Position numbers and translations under genes: made by a program. Below are positions 1 to 12,600 of a stretch of DNA of 64,000 nt, in pieces. The stretch covers positions 52,282,793 through 52,346,792 of the forward strand of contig OX326961.1 in the NCBI GenBank assembly GCA_946800325.1. The letters are read 5' to 3'. How positions within the stretch are numbered: position 1 is the stretch's first letter; each line of letters begins with the position of its first letter. The notes under the pieces are model-generated. The model saw nothing but the letters and a program-made list of their open reading frames with translations. It did not search any database and was not told where the DNA came from. Source of the DNA: Luzula sylvatica (lineage: Eukaryota; Streptophyta; Magnoliopsida; Poales; Juncaceae).

Positions 1-489
1 CGCAGGAGGAATTATTAACGCGCCGCATGTCTTTCTGGTCTTTTGCATCTTATCCATGAAAAGTTTTGCATCTTTTGTGAGTTCTTCTCGTTCTTGCGTG
101 ACGTCAACCTGTGCTCCTGTCAGTGAACTGTGTATTGTTGTCGAAGTTACAGACCACGCATGTGTCTTTTGACCTCGCTCCCCATCTAGCACCAGTTTAG
201 ATCCACTGGATTGGATACATAATTCAAGTGCTTGATGGAAGGAAGGAGGTTGACCGAGTTCACGGTACAAATCATTTTTATGCGTTGCGGATATTTCAAT
301 TTTAGCGAAAAAATTTAACCGAATTTTTTTAATCGAAATTAGTGCGTACATGAACATCAAACACCAGGTACATGCATCGACGAAAATATTCACCTTTGCT
401 AGAATTGTAGAAGGGGGAATTGAAGGGTTTTCGGAACTGTCCAAACATATTTTCTTGTATTGATCGATCGAAAATTTTACGAGAGACAT
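1..489 (-). CDS. Unrecognised open reading frame, cut by left window edge
   Basis: A minus-strand frame stays open for 163 codons from an ATG at 487-489 to the window edge, so the product is partial. I do not recognise the family. The part encoded by about 1-300 is polar, with no stop codon and coding-like composition (for example a run KLVLDGERGQK followed by a charged QEREELTKDAK segment). The first 60-70 codons are more hydrophobic and lie in AT-rich DNA, so they could be an intron read through: AAG followed by GTGAAT near 390 is a possible donor. The ATG lies at the junction with the dispersed repeat that begins near 490, so the true start or upstream exons may have been displaced. It could be a real exon, a captured fragment or a chance frame. 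Confidence 0.35.
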   Translation of the reverse strand, partial: MSLVKFSIDQYKKICLDSSENPSIPPSTILAKVNIFVDACTWCLMFMYALISIKKIRLNFFAKIEISATHKNDLYRELGQPPSFHQALELCIQSSGSKLVLDGERGQKTHAWSVTSTTIHSSLTGAQVDVTQEREELTKDAKLFMDKMQKTRKTCGALIIPPA

Positions 490-804
490 GATTTCTTTTG
501 ATTATCCTCAAATATCACAGATAATTTTGTTAAATTTATCCCACGTATTTATGTAGCTCATATTTTCATTCTTGAAAGCATGTTATAATGGATCTCACTC
601 AATCAAGCTATATATGATTTATATTAGAAAAAACAATTGTTTTTCGTCCCATTTATTTATATAAACTCACAGTTATTTTGTGAACTCTATAGTACCAAAA
701 ATTAAGTTATTTTACATCATAACTTATGCGTGTCAATATGTTGTACGAGTAAGGCATAGCATATCAATGATTCTAACATTTGAAATGCTTTACATGTAGA
801 AGAA
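490..804 (-). repeat. Inverted fragment of the zinc-finger-gene upstream repeat
   Basis: This stretch is nearly identical to 29668-29955 and is the reverse complement of parts of 19355-19450, 36505-36575 and 54150-54290, which lie upstream of the three zinc-finger genes. It is therefore a detached, inverted piece of the module. The satellite array starts directly at its inner end. Confidence 0.75.
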
Positions 805-3705
805 GATAAAGGAATCACTAGTAACATCAATATTTTTTGTGTAATTTTTATGATAGATTAAATTTAAATCAATGGAACCAAAAGAACGAGATAAAGGAAT
901 CACTAGTAACATCAATATTTTTTGTGTAATTTTTATGATAGATTAAATTTAAATCAATGGAACCAAAAGAACGAGATAAAGGAATCACTAGTAACATCAA
1001 TATTTTTTGTGTAATTTTTACGATAGATTAAATTTAAATCAATGGAACCAAAAGAACGAGATATTTTTTGTGTAATTTTTATGATAGATTAAATTTAAAT
1101 CAATGGAACCAAAAGAACGAGATAAAGGAATCACTAGTAACATCAATATTTTTTGTGTAATTTTTATGATAGATTAAATTTAAATCAATGGAACCAAAAG
1201 AACGAGATAAAGGAATCACTAGTAACATCAATATTTTTTGTGTAATTTTTATGATAGATTAAATTTAAATCAATGGAACCAAAAGAACGAGATAAAGGAA
1301 TCACTAGTAACATCAATATTTTTTGTGTAATTTTTATGATAGATTAAATTTAAATCAATGGAACCAAAAGAACGAGATAAAGGAATCACTAGTAACATCA
1401 ATATTTTTTGTGTAATTTTTATGATAGATTAAATTTAAATCAATGGAACCAAAAGAACGAGATAAAGGAATCACTAGTAACATCAATATTTTTTGTGTAA
1501 TTTTTATGATAGATTAAATTTAAATCAATGGAACCAAAAGAACGAGATAAAGGAATCACTAGTAACATCAATATTTTTTGTGTAATTTTTATGATAGATT
1601 AAATTTAAATCAATGGAACCAAAAGAACGAGATAAAGGAATCACTAGTAACATCAATATTTTTTGTGTAATTTTTATGATAGATTAAATTTAAATCAATG
1701 GAACCAAAAGAACGAGATAAAGGAATCACTAGTAACATCAATATTTTTTGTGTAATTTTTATGATAGATTAAATTTAAATCAATGGAACCAAAAGAACGA
1801 GATATTTTTTGTGTAATTTTTATGATAGATTAAATTTAAATCAATGGAACCAAAAGAACGAGATAAAGGAATCACTAGTAACATCAATATTTTTTGTGTA
1901 ATTTTTATGATAGATTAAATTTAAATCAATGGAACCAAAAGAACGAGATAAAGGAATCACTAGTAACATCAATATTTTTTGTGTAATTTTTATGATAGAT
2001 TAAATTTAAATCAATGGAACCAAAAGAACGAGATAAAGGAATCACTAGTAACATCAATATTTTTTGTGTAATTTTTATGATAGATTAAATTTAAATCAAT
2101 GGAACCAAAAGAACGAGATAAAGGAATCACTAGTAACCTATGTTACGCGGATACTCCAAAAACGCCGAAGTATCCTGAGGATACGGGTATCCGATACGGA
2201 TACGGGTGCGATACGGCTACGATACGTATCGGATACGCCACGTGGAGTATCCGAATTTTTTAATATTATTTTTTTTCGGATACGGCGGGGATACGGCAGG
2301 ATACGGCAGGATACGGCTGGGATACGTTTAGGATACGGCTGGGATACTCCATTTAGGATACTTCGGCCCAATATATGTTTTGGCCCATAATATTTTTAAA
2401 TAATTTGTATATGATACTTCTAGGATACTTCTATGATACTTCTAAAACTAGTTTTAGGATACTTCTAAAATAATTTAAGATAATTTTATGATACTTGTAT
2501 TGTTATGTTGATTTTTTTTATTGTCATGATATTTAATTTAAAAATATTATTTATTATATATAATATAAATATATTAAAATAATAACTATATAGCCGTATC
2601 CGTATCCGTGATTTTTCAAAAATTGCCGTATCGCCGTATCCGTATCGTATCGGATACGATACCCGTACCCGTATCCGTGCAACATAGCTAGTAACATCAA
2701 TATTTTTTGTGTAATTTTTATGATAGATTAAATTTAAATCAATGGAACCAAAAGAACGAGATAAAGGAATCACTAGTAACATCAATATTTTTTGTGTAAT
2801 TTTTATGATAGATTAAATTTAAATCAATGGAACCAAAAGAACGAGATAAAGGAATCACTAGTAACATCAATATTTTTTGTGTAATTTTTATGATAGATTA
2901 AATTTAAATCAATGGAACCAAAAGAACGAGATAAAGGAATCACTAGTAACATCAATATTTTTTGTGTAATTTTTATGATAGATTAAATTTAAATCAATGG
3001 AACCAAAAGAACGAGATAAAGGAATCACTAGTAACATCAATATTTTTTGTGTAATTTTTATGATAGATTAAATTTAAATCAATGGAACCAAAAGAACGAG
3101 ATATTTTTTGTGTAATTTTTATGATAGATTAAATTTAAATCAATGGAACCAAAAGAACGAGATAAAGGAATCACTAGTAACATCAATATTTTTTGTGTAA
3201 TTTTTATGATAGATTAAATTTAAATCAATGGAACCAAAAGAACGAGATAAAGGAATCACTAGTAACATCAATATTTTTTGTGTAATTTTTATGATAGATT
3301 AAATTTAAATCAATGGAACCAAAAGAACGAGATAAAGGAATCACTAGTAACATCAATATTTTTTGTGTAATTTTTATGATAGATTAAATTTAAATCAATG
3401 GAACCAAAAGAACGAGATAAAGGAATCACTAGTAACATCAATATTTTTTGTGTAATTTTTATGATAGATTAAATTTAAATCAATGGAACCAAAAGAACGA
3501 GATAAAGGAATCACTAGTAACATCAATATTTTTTGTGTAATTTTTATGATAGATTAAATTTAAATCAATGGAACCAAAAGAACGAGATAAAGGAATCACT
3601 AGTAACATCAATATTTTTTGTGTAATTTTTATGATAGATTAAATTTAAATCAATGGAACCAAAAGAACGAGATAAAGGAATCACTAGTAAGTACATCAAT
3701 ATTTT
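805..3705. repeat. 85-bp satellite array with 741-bp higher-order period
   Basis: Units begin at 805, 890, 975 and so on at a strict 85-bp spacing. There are 28 complete units plus a partial one from 3671. Three units, starting at 1060, 1801 and 3100, lack 24 bp and are 61 bp long. After removing the MITE insertion and its target duplication, the short units are 741 bp apart (61 + 8 x 85), which is a nine-unit higher-order repeat. Copies are nearly identical; one substitution marks the unit at 975. A MITE interrupts the unit that begins at 2117. Confidence 0.95.
2138..2687. mobile_element. hAT-type MITE inserted in the satellite
   Basis: The 550-bp element has terminal inverted repeats CTATGTTACGCGGATAC and, in reverse complement, CTATGTTGCACGGATAC. 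It is flanked by the 8-bp duplication CTAGTAAC (2130-2137 and 2688-2695), and removing it restores an exact 85-bp unit. The ends are rich in GGATACGG motifs. There is no coding capacity. An 8-bp target duplication indicates mobilisation by a hAT transposase. Confidence 0.9.
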
Positions 3706-3793
3706 GAGGCAAAAAACTGACCCACGCACATTAGCAACAAGTACATAATTTGTTTTTTCCACACTTTGTTTGCAGATTCATGTCTTGTGCTAA

Positions 3794-4471
3794 GGGCGTG
3801 TTTGGATGGGCGTATTAAATACTACTAGAGGAGTCAACACTTCTGCATGTAATATTCCAGTTGTTGTAATTGCAATCTTAATGTTTGGAGAGAAGAATCT
3901 AAAACCACTACAATTGTAAATATTTTGTTTGGATCACATAGTTGGGATATGCACTTCATAATATATTATCAAATATTATATGCAAACTTTATGGATTGCA
4001 TTTTTTATTTAAATATCATACTTTACATAATTCAAATTATTGTTTTTATTTGAAATGGTATGTACGTAATGCTATTGAATACAATCAATTAATAGAGCAT
4101 TTTTATTGAAAGAAAAATAAAAACATAAACCAAGCAAAATTATGCCATTAATCCAAACTTACTGAATCGAATTTCTGCAAATAAATGTCATTTGCATCAA
4201 CAATGTTTCAATAAAATCTCAATTAAACACAATTCAATCTTAAATTTTCATCAAAATTTACGAAAAACAAAGAAATACAAAATATTAATGTTACTTCAGG
4301 GGTTCTAACCCGCGTAGATTTGGGCGGAGACGCAACTACTGCAACAAAGGAGCATGAGGAAGTCGCAATTACTGCAGTCAAACTAATTACAACAAACCAA
4401 ACAAAGGGAAAAGGCTATTTACTGCATTGGTATCTACCAACTGTCGGTATTGCATCAATCCAAACATTCCC
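3794..4471. mobile_element. PIF/Harbinger (Tourist-like) MITE
   Basis: The ends are GGGCGTGTTTGG and the reverse complement of GGGAATGTTTGG, flanked on both sides by TAA (3791-3793 and 4472-4474). A TAA/TTA 3-bp target duplication with G-rich ends is typical of PIF/Harbinger MITEs. No transposase is seen. Confidence 0.65.
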
Positions 4472-4474
4472 TAA

Positions 4475-5990
4475 ATCGATTTGATTACTCAATCTCTGCA
4501 TATTGAGTCACAATAAATTATATTATTAAGGAATACATTTATTAGATTATTAAGGAAGAAAATTGAGAATTACCTTGTACACAAGTGTATCTCCCTAGTT
4601 CCTAAGCAAACCCAAAGAACCCAAGTATACAGACTCGATTTTCCTGCACCGGAAATAATGATAGTTAATAATATTTTGCAGAATAATAAACAAATAATTT
4701 AATTGGTTTTGTTTTTCACCTGATCAAGTTTAATTTTGTTCCGTTTCTCGATCGCCGAGTCCTCCTTTAACCTTTTACTGTTCCTCTGATCGTCAAGTGC
4801 TAAATTTAAGTAGAATTCGTCGAGTGCTAAATTTAATGTATCGAATTTGGTGTCTTGACTCGATTTGAACTCGCTTCATAGAATTGGGCAGTATTCATCA
4901 TAAATCTGAAAAAAAAAAAAGAACGAATTAGTATTTTAAAAAGAAAAAAATGCAAAATTGTACTATAATGTTACTTTATTTGGAGTTGAGTTTTGTGATG
5001 CTTTTTAGTTCTGTTGCATCGAGGTGAGAACTTCTAGCCCGAAATGACCTCTTCGAGCCAGTTCTCGAAGGAACTCACAGTACCTTTTTAGTTCTGTCTA
5101 GTTGTTTTCTTGCTATTGTTTAGAAAGGGATCAAATTATGATTGCCTTTTTTGCAGTTTCTGCGTCCCCGTTGATTCATGCTTTGTTGTTGCTCCGTTGA
5201 TTTCAGATTTTAGAGTATATATAATTCGTGGACTGCTAAATAAATCTCGATTTGAACTGGTTTAATAGAATTGACCAGTATTTATCATAAATCTAAAAAG
5301 AAAGAACAAATTAGCATTTAAAAAAAGAAGAATAGAGGCAAAATTGTAATATAAAGAGAAGGAATTCTGGTAATCCAATTCATGTGAAGGTCTCTTGGTC
5401 ATCAGGAATCTTTCAAAGTATACAATCAATCAAAAACAGGAGCAATCGAAATCAAGAATCCATGAGGGTTTTTGTCAATAATCAAAATCAAAGAAAAGAC
5501 AACGTAAGACAAACCCAACCATTTACTTTCTTGATTTGGGGGTACTCAAAAAAGAAAACAACTAATTCTTATAAAATACAAATAATGGAGGAGAAACGCT
5601 TACGAGCTCGTGTCTTTCCAATCACGAATCTCACGTCAAACATGGAAATCGTCCATTGTAGAGGTATGAGTCCACGAGTTTAGAAGAAAACGTTTTTCTC
5701 GAGTTCAGATTTCCCTTCTCGTCTCTGATCGAACAATCTACGAAAGAGAAATTTTGTGTTGGTTGCGACTACCTGATGAAGAATTTCTTTTGTGGGAGAG
5801 GAGGGAAGAAATTTTGTGCGAGAGAAGAGAGAAGAACGGGGATTTGTTTGTGAGGACAAATGTGCAGAGATGAAGACGGTGGAGGTGTATACAGAGATGA
5901 AGACGGAGGCTGTGCTTTGATATTATTCCCTAAACCCGGCATATAAGCTTAGATATACACCATTTCTCAATATCACACTCAGGTGCTCTC
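4475..5990. other. Non-coding stretch, no gene recognised
   Basis: AT-rich DNA with scattered short open frames that lack coding character. A more GC-rich, purine-rich segment at about 5580-5930 reads as a CT-rich leader on the minus strand and could be a remnant of a promoter or 5' UTR; no attached gene is visible. Confidence 0.5.
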
Positions 5991-8276
5991 ATTAAACAGT
6001 GGACCTAGTTCATTTCATATAACATTCAAATATTAACGTTAAGATTATATTTGTAAGATTTTCTTAACGTTAGGATTAGTATTTTTGAATTTTTTTGACC
6101 GTTAGGAATTTCATTATGTTAGCTAATTAGAAACAATAATTGTTACTATGCATTGAATATACCATATATGAATACATGATCCTACCTGAATTATTTATCT
6201 TTTTTTAACAATATATGAAAAAATAATTTCACATTTAGCCATGTTCTATCTGAATACATAAATATTTCCTAAAATTATCTTGTTACGTAATGTTCAAGAA
6301 GATTTAAAAAAAAAAAAAATTCCACAGAATAAAATAATCAAATATATTTTTTTTTGCCAAAAAAAAATGGTATCTTAATTCATCTCATGAATCTTCGAAA
6401 ATATTGCCGGTTAAACTAGAGTTTAGATAAACTACCGTGTTTCTTTTTTGGCTTAGGAATAATTTGCATGTATATTTTTTTAATATAATATAAAATAGAA
6501 ATATTAACTTCAACAAAAATTTAGATAAACTATCGTGTCATCTATTTATTAATGTCAATTATATTAAAATTCATGACCTCTCAATTTTTTGTTTTTTATA
6601 TTCAACCAACTGTGATATGTGTCAATCGATGATTAAAAAATATATACATGATATTTTCTTGAATGTGCATTTGATTTTTAAAGTATTTCGTAGAACTATA
6701 TTTTTTGTTTTTGTAATTTGGTGCACGATACACCCGGATTATTCTTTGTATAACAAATTTAGTATGAAAGACGTATATTTTAAGATCATACCTCAATCTC
6801 ATATTAACATCTCACCTGAAGATACATAAAAACAATTTTCATTTAGAAATATATTTTTGTCAAAGCTATTTTTATTAGACGTGTTTTATTATTTAGAATG
6901 CATCATTTTTTTTTTCCAATTTTTTAACAATAATTATCCAATTTGAACAATAATGATAATTGCAAAAAAAAAATAAGTCGGATACTTTTTCTTTGCTATA
7001 ATTCTTTCTTTTATGTTTTAAATGTAACGAGTGGTATTTCAGTAATTAAACGAGTCATTATTTTTTTTCTTTACACACAAAGTAGTATTTCAGAACAATA
7101 TTTGTGCTTTAGTAACAAAAAAAATTCGTACGGCCCTATTAAATAAAATCAAAAGTTACCTTGAAAAAATCTCCTGGATGGAATAAAAAATGTAATTAAA
7201 ATAAATAATAATTATAATATAAAAATCATTTTTCTCGAAATTTTGCAAATAAAATCCGAACCATATACCTGAAGTGGATAATGGATATTCATATTGGTCT
7301 CAAGAAGAACATAAATGATTGTACTAGAGAGTACCCTTGCTTTGCTTCGGCAAAGTTACAAAATAAAATATGTTTGTTTGTTTTAGATTATCTGTTAGGA
7401 ACTTTCTTACTTAATATATAGCTTAAATGTTATATAATATTAAATTTGATGTTACCTTTATTAAAAATGAACAAAATATGTGTGTGAAGTTTTATATAAA
7501 AAATAACACTTACAATTTTGCAGATATAATCTCATTTGTGACATCAGAAAATCTCAAAATATCATGAAAAACAACATAAATGACTCAAATAAATATGAAA
7601 ATCATATTCCTACTGTTTATTTCAAATTGACTTTGACAGAAAATATTATGTTGAAATCGAAATTATTTTGTTGTTACTATTGGTAAATGAGAAATAAAAA
7701 ATGATAATTTACAAAGAATTTAAAAGAAAATAAGCATACATATAATCTGATATTTCTATAGCTTGTTTAGTGTGTTAATGTCATTTTTACTGTTATAGGA
7801 ATATATGTTTTATATGTTTCTGTTTTACACGAACATAAAGTGTCATGTGATATTTCAAATTTGCATGTATGCGTGTGTATATATGTGCGTGTGTCAGTGT
7901 GCGTGTGCGTGTGCGTGAATGGCTACCCATGAAATCTTGTCTTAATTGTAATTATCAATGCAATTGAATTAATAATATTTGTTATCTTATTAGTCATGCA
8001 GGGTACACATTGAATTATTGAATTATTATTATCATATTGAATTTGTTGAATTCTCGAGGCATGCATCTTACTTTTAAGTTTTACCAGATCATATGCACAA
8101 ATCGATGTATCTACTTCATGAAGTTTATTTGGTTAATTACTTATAAAATTATTTATTTTGATGTTTTACATTTTACAGTAAATAAATGGGTTTGTCTTTT
8201 AATATATTTATTCATGGAGTGAGTGGTTTTGACAATTAGAAAATAAAGTTTTATAAATTTGTTCCTAAAAATCTAT
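5991..8276. other. AT-rich intergenic stretch
   Basis: Apart from the TG/CG microsatellite at 7861-7917 I see no gene, terminal repeat or RNA gene here. Open frames of 60-70 codons are AT-rich and low in complexity and look like chance. Confidence 0.6.
7861..7917. repeat. Imperfect (TG)n/(CG) microsatellite
   Basis: About 55 bp of alternating purine-pyrimidine sequence, mainly GTGTGCGTG, a type prone to slippage and to Z-DNA. Confidence 0.85.
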
Positions 8277-8604
8277 TCTAGATTAGGATTTGCGTCTTTC
8301 AATTAGATCGTCGTCTTCTTCGCCGAGACGGGGCCTCTTTTCTTTGATGGACGATTTCGCGTCTTCGTAGTTTTGGTTTGCTTAATTAAAAAAAAAAAAT
8401 AGTTTTGGTTTGCTCGAAGATCTCTTTCTTCTTTGCCAATTGATGAAGTTAGGTTCTTTCATTGACTCGTGAGATTGTATTTTTCCTCTGAAATCAAGAT
8501 ACTTGACGATGGTTTCTTTATACGACAATGGCAACGCGGCGACCGACTCTCTTAGTCGTCGGCGATCTTCTCTTTTGATCGGTGACGAAAAATCCTAATC
8601 TAGA
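8277..8604. mobile_element. MITE with TCTAGATTAGGATT termini
   Basis: A perfect 14-bp inverted repeat TCTAGATTAGGATT closes both ends and extends imperfectly by about six more bases. The interior is more GC-rich than the surroundings. The flanks share only TAT, so the superfamily is uncertain. A tiny retroposon-like insert sits inside at 8368-8414. Confidence 0.7.
8368..8414 (+). mobile_element. Poly(A)-only retroposed fragment with 15-bp target duplication
   Basis: The 15-mer TAGTTTTGGTTTGCT occurs at 8368-8382 and again at 8400-8414. Only 17 nt lie between, ending in a run of 12 or 13 A. This is the expected footprint of a retroposition event truncated to almost nothing but its tail. Confidence 0.6.
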
Positions 8605-8924
8605 TATGTTTAGGATTATTCTTTTCTTTTTATATGTAGGAATTTTTTTTTTTTTTTTTTAAATTGACTCGTAATTCAATTTTTATTGAACGAAAATCGG
8701 CATCAAAAAATAGTTTCTGATGCCCAAAAAAAATAGAAGTAATAAAACAAAATTATTTCATTTTATAAGAGATAAGTTTTAAGTAATATTTTAGATTTTG
8801 TGGATTATTCATGAAAATAATTTTCTCAAATGGAATGATTTAATTCAAAAAATTGATTGTAATGTTGATATAGATTCCATGAGCAGATGAAAATTGATCG
8901 AACTTTTATGTGTTGTTTCTAGAA

Positions 8925-11900
8925 AGATGCTTCCTCCTCGAAAGGAGGCATTTTAACGGCATGGAACAACTCTTTCACCCTCGCAAACAGTGAAACTTAT
9001 GAATTCTTTCTAAATACCACATTATTAATGGAAGACAACTCCCCTATTCTCATTACTAATGTTTACGGCCCAACGGATCTTGCGTCCAAGGAGAGATTTC
9101 TTACGGCTCTAGCATCGGCCAATCCACGGAACTTCCCATGGATAATCCTAGGAGATTTTAACCTAATTCGCCACACAAATGAAACCACCTCGCCTTCTCC
9201 TAACCTTTCTTCAATCTCCCTCTTCAACGACTTCATTGATAACTCCTCCTTACATGAAGTTTCTCTTAAGGGTAGGCTTTTCACTTGGTCTAACAAGAGA
9301 ACTCTCCCCACCCTCTCCAAATTAGACCGAGCTCTCCTCTCTTCATCCTTTCTCACCTTAAATACACACAACTCTTTCCGGGACCTACCAATGACCACCT
9401 CCGACCACTCCCCCCTCCTCCTTAAAATAGAAATAAAAGCTCCAAATAAAAAAAGGCAATTCAAATTCGAACGTTATTGGTGTGCCTATGAAGAAGTAGC
9501 AGCATTAATCAACGATATTTGGGGACAACCCGTTGACACTCTACTTGGTATTACCAACTCCTTCCTACAAAATGTACAACTCACTAAACTAGCGCTCTCG
9601 ACGTGGGCATCCAAAAAATTCGAAGATACCAAAGAAACCCTCAATACTTTAAAGGCTATCTTGAGAGCCCTCGATCTTACCGAAGAATCAAGGGCCCTTC
9701 TCCCAGAGGAAGGCAACCTACGTATATCTCTACGAGAGGAAATCTACAAACTCACTAATGAACAAGAGATTAAATGGCACCAACGTACGTCATGTCGTTG
9801 GGTCAAGCTAGGTGACAATAACACCTCCTACTTTCATAAACTAGCCTCGTTCAAAAACTCATACAATAAGATCACCCATCTCAACATAAATGGAACCACC
9901 TACGATAATGAAACATTTATTAGGGACTCCTTCTCCTCCTACTATCAAGAGATACTAGGTAAAGACCTCTCTCCCACTTCTAAGGTAGACCTCAATATCC
10001 TCTTCCCGAGCATACTTAGACAAGATTGCCCTCAATCCCTTCTTGAGAAACTCAGTGAACCTTTTCCAATGGCGGAGATCAAGACAACTATTGAAGCCAT
10101 GGCTAAGGGTAGATCAGTGGGACCGGACGGCTTCCCAATTGAATTCTTTCAAAAATATTGGACCCCTCTCTCTAGCCATCTATGCAGGATTGTCGAGGAG
10201 TTCTACAATAACAATCTCCCCCTTCACAAATTTAACTTTGCGGACATTACCCTAATCCCCAAGAAAAAGGAGGCTCTCGAAATGCGGGATTATCGTCCTA
10301 TTAGTATAATCACATGCATTTCCAAACCCCTCTCTAAACTCCTCGCAATAAGATTACAACCCCTTATGCCACTCCTTGTAGGGCCATACCAATCGGCTTT
10401 TATCTCCAAGAGATCGATAACGGAAGCATTCATCTCCACAAGGGAAATCCTATCTTTCTACCACAAAAAAAAATACCTATGGTACTAATCAAAGTAGACT
10501 TTGAAAAGGCCTTCGACACTATCTCGTGGGACTACCTCCTACAACTCCTACATGTCCGTGGTTTTTCGGACAAATGGATTGATTGGATATCCTCCATCTT
10601 GACATCCTCCTCTTCACGTATCAAGATTAACGGCACCAAAGGATCCCCGTTCCAACATAAGAAAGGACTCCGCCAAGGCGACCCTCTCTCTCCGCTACTT
10701 TTCAACCTAGTCGCTCACTCTCTCCAACTAGTTTTTAAGAATATCAACCACCTCCTTTCTTCTCCCATTAAGATGGCTCCTCAGCCAATGCAATATGCGG
10801 ATGACACGATTATCTTCGTAGAGGCCACCCCAAACAACCTCAAGGTCATAACCCACGCCCTCGACCTCTTCTCGCAAATCACGGGCCTCAAGATTAATTG
10901 GTCTAAAACTTCTTTCATCCCCATCAATATTCCGGACTCCCTCCACCCCACCCTACATTCCTTGCTAGGATGTAAGAAATCCTCCCTCCCGATCATCTAC
11001 CTCGGCGTACCCCTAACCGCAAGGAAACCTAAGAAAATCTCCTTCCTACCCTTAATACAAAAACTAAGGGAACGTTTAGCGGGATGGAAAGGCCACACAC
11101 TCTCTAAAGGCGGCCGCTTAACATTAGCGAAATCGGTTCTCAACGCCATACCGGTACATCACATGCAAGTCCTTACGCTTCCAACATGGGTTTTGAATGA
11201 ACTAAACAAGATAACGAGGGCTTTCCTCTGGAAAGGCACGGACACGTGTCTCGGAGGGCATTGCCTAGTTAATTGGAAGAAGGTCTCTCTACCGATCAAA
11301 CACGGGGGGCTAGGTATGATCAACCTTAAGGATCAAAATGAGGCCTTGCTCTTGAAATGGATATGGAAACTGGATCACGATCCAAACTCTCTTTGGGCCA
11401 TTACCCTCTCAAAACTTTACGGTAATTGCACATCCGACTGGCTATCTTCCACCGTACCCCACTCCAATTCCTTCTTTCTCAACGACTTGTGCAAACTTCT
11501 ACCGAAATTCTACATCCTCAACCAAGACGACACTCTACATGATCCGGACCTCTACTCCTCCAAAAAGGTGTATGATCTCTTTATCAACCCGGGCCTATGG
11601 TCCCCCACTAACATTCTCCTTTGGCACTCCAAGGCCACTAGGAGAGTGAAATTCTTTACCTGGGTAGCTTTGCAAGATACTCCTCACGGGAGAAAACTTA
11701 CTCAAACGAGGTTGGTTCGGGTCAGGACTATGTGTCCTCTGCTCGGCGACAATTGAATCTACAAGCCACCTTTTCATACATTGCTCTTACACTAGAACCG
11801 TTTGGCGAGATTTGGGTTATCACACCACATTTCCCCTTAGTTTTCCTCCGACACTCCACGGTTTCTGGTTAGAAAACCGAGAGAAACTTCAAGATCAGGA

Positions 11901-12203
11901 CAAGACTCGATGGACTTCCCTACTCCTCTCCTCCATGTGGACAATTTGGAAGGAGCGCAACCGCCGCATCTTCACCACTAAGACAAAACCACCAAACCTA
12001 CTCCAGGACATGATTCTCACGGAAACTACGACCTGGCTACTACACCTTTAGAGCAAACTTTGACGACTACAGTCCCTGCCTCTATTTCTCCCTGTTACTT
12101 TACACGTATTTTTGTACATCACGAAGCGATTTCGTTGTAACAAATTCTTATTACTTTAATGAAAACTTTTAGTAGCAACCCGCTACTCCCTCAAAAAAAA
12201 AAA
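8925..12203 (+). mobile_element. L1-clade LINE, 5'-truncated
   Basis: A non-LTR retrotransposon that lacks ORF1 and the N-terminal part of the endonuclease and ends in a short poly(A) run (12193-12203). Order: C-terminal half of the APE-type endonuclease, reverse transcriptase, zf-RVT-type C-terminus, 3' UTR of about 140 bp. An in-frame TAG at 8930-8932 marks the limit of recognisable coding sequence. I see no convincing target duplication (only TGTGTT is shared), so the exact 5' end is uncertain. Confidence 0.9.
8933..12051 (+). pseudogene. LINE endonuclease / reverse transcriptase (frameshifted)
   Basis: The frame opens at 8933 and reads GGILTAWN, NVYGPT, ILGDFN, LDRALLSS and SDHSPLLL, the hallmarks of the C-terminal half of an L1 endonuclease. 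Next come reverse transcriptase motifs: LIPKK and DYRPIS before 10330, then DFEKAFD, GLRQGDPLSPLLF and YADD (about 10794-10805). A WKG and GGRLTLAKSVL region and a C-terminal zinc-finger RVT domain (CVLCS, then HLFIHC) follow. Two frameshifts break it: one A is missing from a poly(A) run near 10471-10480, and a second shift lies near 11690. The tail in the third frame ends at 12051. It cannot make a full protein; the catalytic YADD is still present. The long length and few lesions suggest a fairly young copy. Confidence 0.9.
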
Positions 12204-12600
12204 TTGTGTTATCGATAATATCACATAAAATCTTACGTGGGTACTTTCCATCTGTGACCATTGAACTATGGAATTGGAGTTTTAAACACATGAATTAGTT
12301 TTTGTTTTATTCAACAAACATTACTCAACATGTCAAGTATTAAGGACACATGTCACAAACAATAACGAGAAAAATTATACTTTTTGTTATTGTTTCTTCT
12401 GTAAAGATGGTTTACATAAATCGTATTATAATTATTATTCCTTAAGATAAACCAAGTGCATTTACTTATATCTTTCCAAGTGATGTCATTATCATATACA
12501 TGTATGTATACATGTATGATGATTTTTGTTACTCAGGATGTTATGTTAACACTTTCTTCAAATTTATTGAAAAAGGTGATGTTTTATCTCAACTGAGGGG
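12204..12600. repeat. Left flank of module 1
   Basis: The part from about 12420 is nearly identical to 33070-33225, the same position in module 2. 12204-12420 shows nothing recognisable. No coding sequence. Confidence 0.6.

Noticed and set aside
2064..2390. Overlapping frames on both strands across the satellite/MITE junction
   Set aside because: They arise from GGATACGG word repeats and have no protein-like composition.
805..3705. Regular repeats as a CRISPR array
   Set aside because: The units are contiguous without unique spacers, and the sequence is from a plant nucleus; it is a satellite.
3794..5940. A larger Harbinger element ending near 5930 (ATTATTCCCTAAAC)
   Set aside because: The end at 4471 matches the left terminus better and has the TAA flank; the farther end shows little inverted similarity.
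8925..12203. Target-site duplication TGTGTT for the LINE
   Set aside because: Six bases at unclear distances from both ends are too weak.
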